A DNA stretch of 64,000 nucleotides, taken from NCBI GenBank assembly GCA_947442105.1, contig CANEVH010000010.1, positions 1 through 64,000 on the forward strand, written 5' to 3'. The stretch is from Comamonadaceae bacterium (lineage in GTDB: Bacteria; Pseudomonadota; Gammaproteobacteria; Burkholderiales; Burkholderiaceae_C). The stretch's first letter is position 1. Each line of letters starts with the position of its first letter. Both the position numbers and the translations under genes were made by a program. Shown piece by piece: positions 60,322 through 64,000 of this stretch. The notes under the pieces were generated by a model. That model did not search any database and was not told where the DNA came from. It worked only from the letters and a program-made list of their open reading frames with translations.

Positions 60322-63300
60322 GCAACCTCAAGCTACGTGCCGAACTAAACACCGCGCTACTGAACTTAGCCACCGGCGATCTGCGCACCAGCGCCACCGC
60401 TTTGCTTGGCAAACTTGGGTACGCCAGCCACAAAACACTGGACCTGCCCACCCAACCAGCCGCGTTTTCCAATGAAATTGAAAGCCTGCTGGGTGGCAGC
60501 AAGCAACTCAACCCCGCACATTCCAGCCTGGCCGATTGGCAAAGCGCGGCTTTCTTGTTTCAGCTCACCAATGACGAACTGCCCGCCCTAGCTGCTGGGC
60601 AAGCCAGCCTGCTGCTCGAAACCGGCGGCGTGCAATCCTGGCAGGTGGAAAGCTTTGTTTTCTTGGCCATCGATTTGAAACCTGGCTCTTGGTCACGCAC
60701 GCGCTTGGCCGCGCTCACGCGCGAGGTCAATCGCTTGTTCCCCATGCCTGCCATCTTGCTGTTTCGCCACCCGCTCGAAGATGGCACGCCGCTGTTGTCG
60801 GTCTCGGTCATCCACCGCCGCGCCAACAAGCGCGACGCGTCGCAAGACGTGATTGAAGGCAAAGTCTCCCTCATCAAAGACATTGACCTGCGCGCCCCCC
60901 ACGCCGCTCACCTTCGCATTCTGGAAAGCATGGCTTTGACCGAGGTGGATGCCAAGTACGTGCCCTCCAGTTTCGACAAACTCTATGACGCCTGGCTCAA
61001 AGTGCTAGACGTCAAGGCACTGAACGACCGCTTTTACAAAGACCTGGCCGAGTGGTACTACTGGGCCATCCTGGACCGTACGGGTGTGGTGTTCCCCAAA
61101 GGCCAGCCGCTGGAAAAATCAGACGATCCAACGACTAACAATCGCCCCACCGTCGCCCTTATCCGCCTGCTCACCAGGCTCATCTTTGTCTGGTTTCTCA
61201 AGGAAAAGCATCTAGTGCCCGCCGCCCTGTTTGACGAAAAGGCGTTGGCAGGGCTGCTGAACACACCGCCCCACCAGCACGGCGCCCGAGGCAACTACTA
61301 CAAAGCCATTCTGCAAAACCTGTTTTTTGCCACACTGAACACCGAAACGGCAGACGAAGACGAAGACGGCAACAAACAGCGCGTGTGGCGCGCCACTGCA
61401 GGCCCCAAGCGGATGGACAAGTACTTGATCCACACCGCCTACCGTTACAAGAGCGATTTCAAAGACCCGGACGCCGCACTGGCCCTGTTCCGCAAAGTAC
61501 CGTTTTTGAACGGTGGCCTATTCGAGTGCCTGGACAAGCTGGTCACACCCGAAGACATAAACCGTGACCACGCCTTGGCTGCGCTGGTGGTGACGGAAGG
61601 CAAACAAACCGTGCTGCGCGTGGACGGCTTCTCGGAGCGGCCCGAGAACCCTATGCACATCCCCAACGAACTGTTCTTTGGCGATGGTGCTGCCGAGGTA
61701 GACCTGAACGACGTGTTCGGCACCAAAAACCGCAAGTACAAACCGCGCGGCCTGCTCAAGATATTTGACAGCTACAAGTTCACCATCGAAGAAAACACCC
61801 CGGTAGAAGAAGAAGTGGCGCTAGACCCCGAGCTGCTAGGCAAGGTATTTGAAAACCTGCTGGCCAGCTACAACCCCGACACCAAAACCACCGCACGCAA
61901 GAAAAGCGGCTCCTTCTACACCCCGCGTGAGGTGGTGGACTACATGGTGGACGAAGCCCTGGTTTGTTACCTGGAGCGGCCTCTAGCCCCAGCAGTGCCG
62001 GTGCGGCACCCTGCCGCCCGCTTTGTTGTGAACGGCTTGCTGGATTTGGACAACGGCCCTGGCGATTTGGCGCTGGACGCATTTGCAGCCAATCCGGTAC
62101 CAGGCGGCCACCTCGTTGGTGGGCCAGACGACCCCTTGCGCGAGCGCCTGCGCCGCCTGCTGAGCTACCGCCACACCGGCCACGACTTCACCGCCGCGGA
62201 AACCCACACCCTTATTGCCGCCATAGAGCGCCTGCGCGTGCTAGACCCAGCCTGCGGCTCGGGTGCCTTCCCCATGGGCATGCTGCAAAAACTGGTGGCC
62301 GTGCTGCGCAAGCTAGACCCGGACAACGCGCTCTGGAAAGCCCAAAACCGCGCACCCCTGGTCGAGCAGCTGGCCAGCGCCAAAAAGCTGCGTGACCCCA
62401 CCCTGCGCGACGAACACACCACGGCCGCCCTGGCCGCGCTGGACAAATTTGAGGCTGACTTTGCCGACCCTGACTATGCGGACTACGCCCGCAAGCTCTA
62501 CCTGATTGAAAAGTGCCTGTACGGCGTGGACATTCAGCCCATCGCCGTGCAGATAGCCAAGCTGCGCTTTTTTATTAGTTTGGTGGTGGAGCAAAAGTTG
62601 GGGACTGACCATCAGCGCCTGACACCGCTGCCCAACCTTGAAACCAAAATCGTCGCCGCCAACACCCTGCTGCCGATTCCGCGCGGCGGCGGTGGGCAGC
62701 AAGACCTGCTGGCCAACCCGGATGTGGCCGACAAAGAAGCCGAGCTGCGCGACGCCAACGCCAGCCACTTTGCCGCCAAGCGCTTTGCAGACAAGCGCAA
62801 ACGCAAAGAAAAAATATTGCGCCTGCGTGATGAGCTGGCCAAGCTGCTCAAAGCCGAATTGACCCTCAAACCTGGCGACGCCGAGCGCATGACCGCCTGG
62901 GACCCGTTTGACCAAAACCGCCACGCCGATTTCTTTGACCCCGAGTGGATGTTTGGTTTTCGTAGCGGTTTTGACATCGTCATTGGCAACCCGCCCTATG
63001 TCAAAGGCGCGAGCATTACCAAAGAGAAACCTGCACTCAAACCGCATTACGAGTGCTACACCGGCGATGCAGACTTGTATGTGTATTTTTACGAGCGCTC
63101 ACTTCAGTTGCTCAATCCACACGGCTGCCTGAGTTTCATCACCAGCAACAAATGGTTCCGCGCCAAATACGGCACCGCCCTGCGCGAATACATGGTCACG
63201 CACACCGAACTGCGCCAGATCATCGACTTTGGCGACGAAGCCGTGTTTGACGCGCTGGCGTACCCCACCATCGTCATTGCGACCAAGCGCGATAAGGCGA

Positions 63301-64000
63301 TACCGCAGAGCGATGTGGAGAACGATGTGTCGGTGCTGAACTGGGACAGCAACAACATTAACTACCGCGTAAGCGATTTCCCCGATGTGTTTGCTGCAGA
63401 ACGTTTTGGCGTGCCCCAGCGGGACCTCAAGCGTGATGGCTGGCAGTTGGAGCCACCCACTAAACGCCTATTGTTAGCCCGCATTCGCAAAGCCGGTCAG
63501 CCGCTTGGCGAATACTGCAAGGGGCGGTTCTATCGCGGCGTGTTGACCGGGTTGAATGAGGCATTTGTCCTCACCCGCGAGCAGTGTGATGCACTGGTGG
63601 CCCAAGATCCAAAGTCTGCGGATCTCATTCACCCATTTTTACGCGGGCGGGATGTCAAGCGTTGGAATGTGGAGTCGCAAGACTTGTGGCTGATCTTCAC
63701 CCGACGTGGCATTGACATTGACAGCTACCCAGCCATCAAAGCCCATTTGCAAGCGTTTCGCAAACAGCTTGAACCCAAACCGGATGCTTGGGATGACAAG
63801 ACGCAAGGGGCGTGGCCTGGCCGGAAAGCGGGGTCCTATGAGTGGTTTCACATTCAGGACAACATTGCGTATTGGGAAGAATTCCTGCTGCCCAAGATCA
63901 TCATTCCGGCAATTGCTGCAACACCCATGGCGGCGGTTGACCAGACCGGCTATTTCAGCAACAACAAAAGCACGATTTTTCTTCCGCCTTCCACGGCACT
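60318..64000 (+). CDS. Eco57I/type IIG-like class I SAM-dependent DNA methyltransferase / restriction-modification protein (partial, continues past window)
   Basis: Not in the ORF track because it is open at the window end. Read by hand: ATG overlaps helicase TGA (ATGA); LDPACGSGAFPMGML (motif I), FDIVIGNPPYVKGASITKEKP (NPPY motif IV), FDPEWMFGFRSGFDIV, downstream putative TRD; frame open at sampled points to 64000. Confidence 0.9.
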   Translation, partial: MSNLKLRAELNTALLNLATGDLRTSATALLGKLGYASHKTLDLPTQPAAFSNEIESLLGGSKQLNPAHSSLADWQSAAFLFQLTNDELPALAAGQASLLLETGGVQSWQVESFVFLAIDLKPGSWSRTRLAALTREVNRLFPMPAILLFRHPLEDGTPLLSVSVIHRRANKRDASQDVIEGKVSLIKDIDLRAPHAAHLRILESMALTEVDAKYVPSSFDKLYDAWLKVLDVKALNDRFYKDLAEWYYWAILDRTGVVFPKGQPLEKSDDPTTNNRPTVALIRLLTRLIFVWFLKEKHLVPAALFDEKALAGLLNTPPHQHGARGNYYKAILQNLFFATLNTETADEDEDGNKQRVWRATAGPKRMDKYLIHTAYRYKSDFKDPDAALALFRKVPFLNGGLFECLDKLVTPEDINRDHALAALVVTEGKQTVLRVDGFSERPENPMHIPNELFFGDGAAEVDLNDVFGTKNRKYKPRGLLKIFDSYKFTIEENTPVEEEVALDPELLGKVFENLLASYNPDTKTTARKKSGSFYTPREVVDYMVDEALVCYLERPLAPAVPVRHPAARFVVNGLLDLDNGPGDLALDAFAANPVPGGHLVGGPDDPLRERLRRLLSYRHTGHDFTAAETHTLIAAIERLRVLDPACGSGAFPMGMLQKLVAVLRKLDPDNALWKAQNRAPLVEQLASAKKLRDPTLRDEHTTAALAALDKFEADFADPDYADYARKLYLIEKCLYGVDIQPIAVQIAKLRFFISLVVEQKLGTDHQRLTPLPNLETKIVAANTLLPIPRGGGGQQDLLANPDVADKEAELRDANASHFAAKRFADKRKRKEKILRLRDELAKLLKAELTLKPGDAERMTAWDPFDQNRHADFFDPEWMFGFRSGFDIVIGNPPYVKGASITKEKPALKPHYECYTGDADLYVYFYERSLQLLNPHGCLSFITSNKWFRAKYGTALREYMVTHTELRQIIDFGDEAVFDALAYPTIVIATKRDKAIPQSDVENDVSVLNWDSNNINYRVSDFPDVFAAERFGVPQRDLKRDGWQLEPPTKRLLLARIRKAGQPLGEYCKGRFYRGVLTGLNEAFVLTREQCDALVAQDPKSADLIHPFLRGRDVKRWNVESQDLWLIFTRRGIDIDSYPAIKAHLQAFRKQLEPKPDAWDDKTQGAWPGRKAGSYEWFHIQDNIAYWEEFLLPKIIIPAIAATPMAAVDQTGYFSNNKSTIFLPPSTA

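Overview
This 64 kb window looks like a betaproteobacterial chromosome segment, probably Burkholderiales/Comamonadaceae, judging by gene content and order; no database search was possible. Most of it is conserved chromosome: nusA(end)-infB-rbfA-truB, typA, smpB/ratA/rnfH, a livHMGF ABC operon, an RND efflux pair, aceA, and thrS-infC-rpmI-rplT-pheS-pheT-ihfA-merR. Two accessory catabolic blocks sit in the middle. One is a minus-strand methylamine/betaine-type cluster (mttB-like, dimethylglycine/sarcosine dehydrogenase-like, soxB, soxD, soxA, soxG). The other is a plus-strand polyamine cluster (speB-like, puuB-like, puuA-like, aminotransferase, potFABC-type transporter, gabT-like, and a second glutamine-synthetase-like enzyme). 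Downstream of a tRNA-Pro(GGG) at 56047-56123 there is a truncated tyrosine integrase and a putative defence module. That module is a PLD(HKD)-SNF2 helicase fusion (1107 aa) overlapping by ATGA an Eco57I-class methylase ORF that runs off the window end. It is the best candidate for an under-described system. Non-coding signals include a family of AACTTTCATG...CATGAAAGTT hairpin repeats in four intergenic regions, a repeat-rich 0.5 kb insertion splitting soxB from soxD, a 19-bp perfect palindrome upstream of mttB, two 14-bp palindromes upstream of aceA, and an ATC start for infC.
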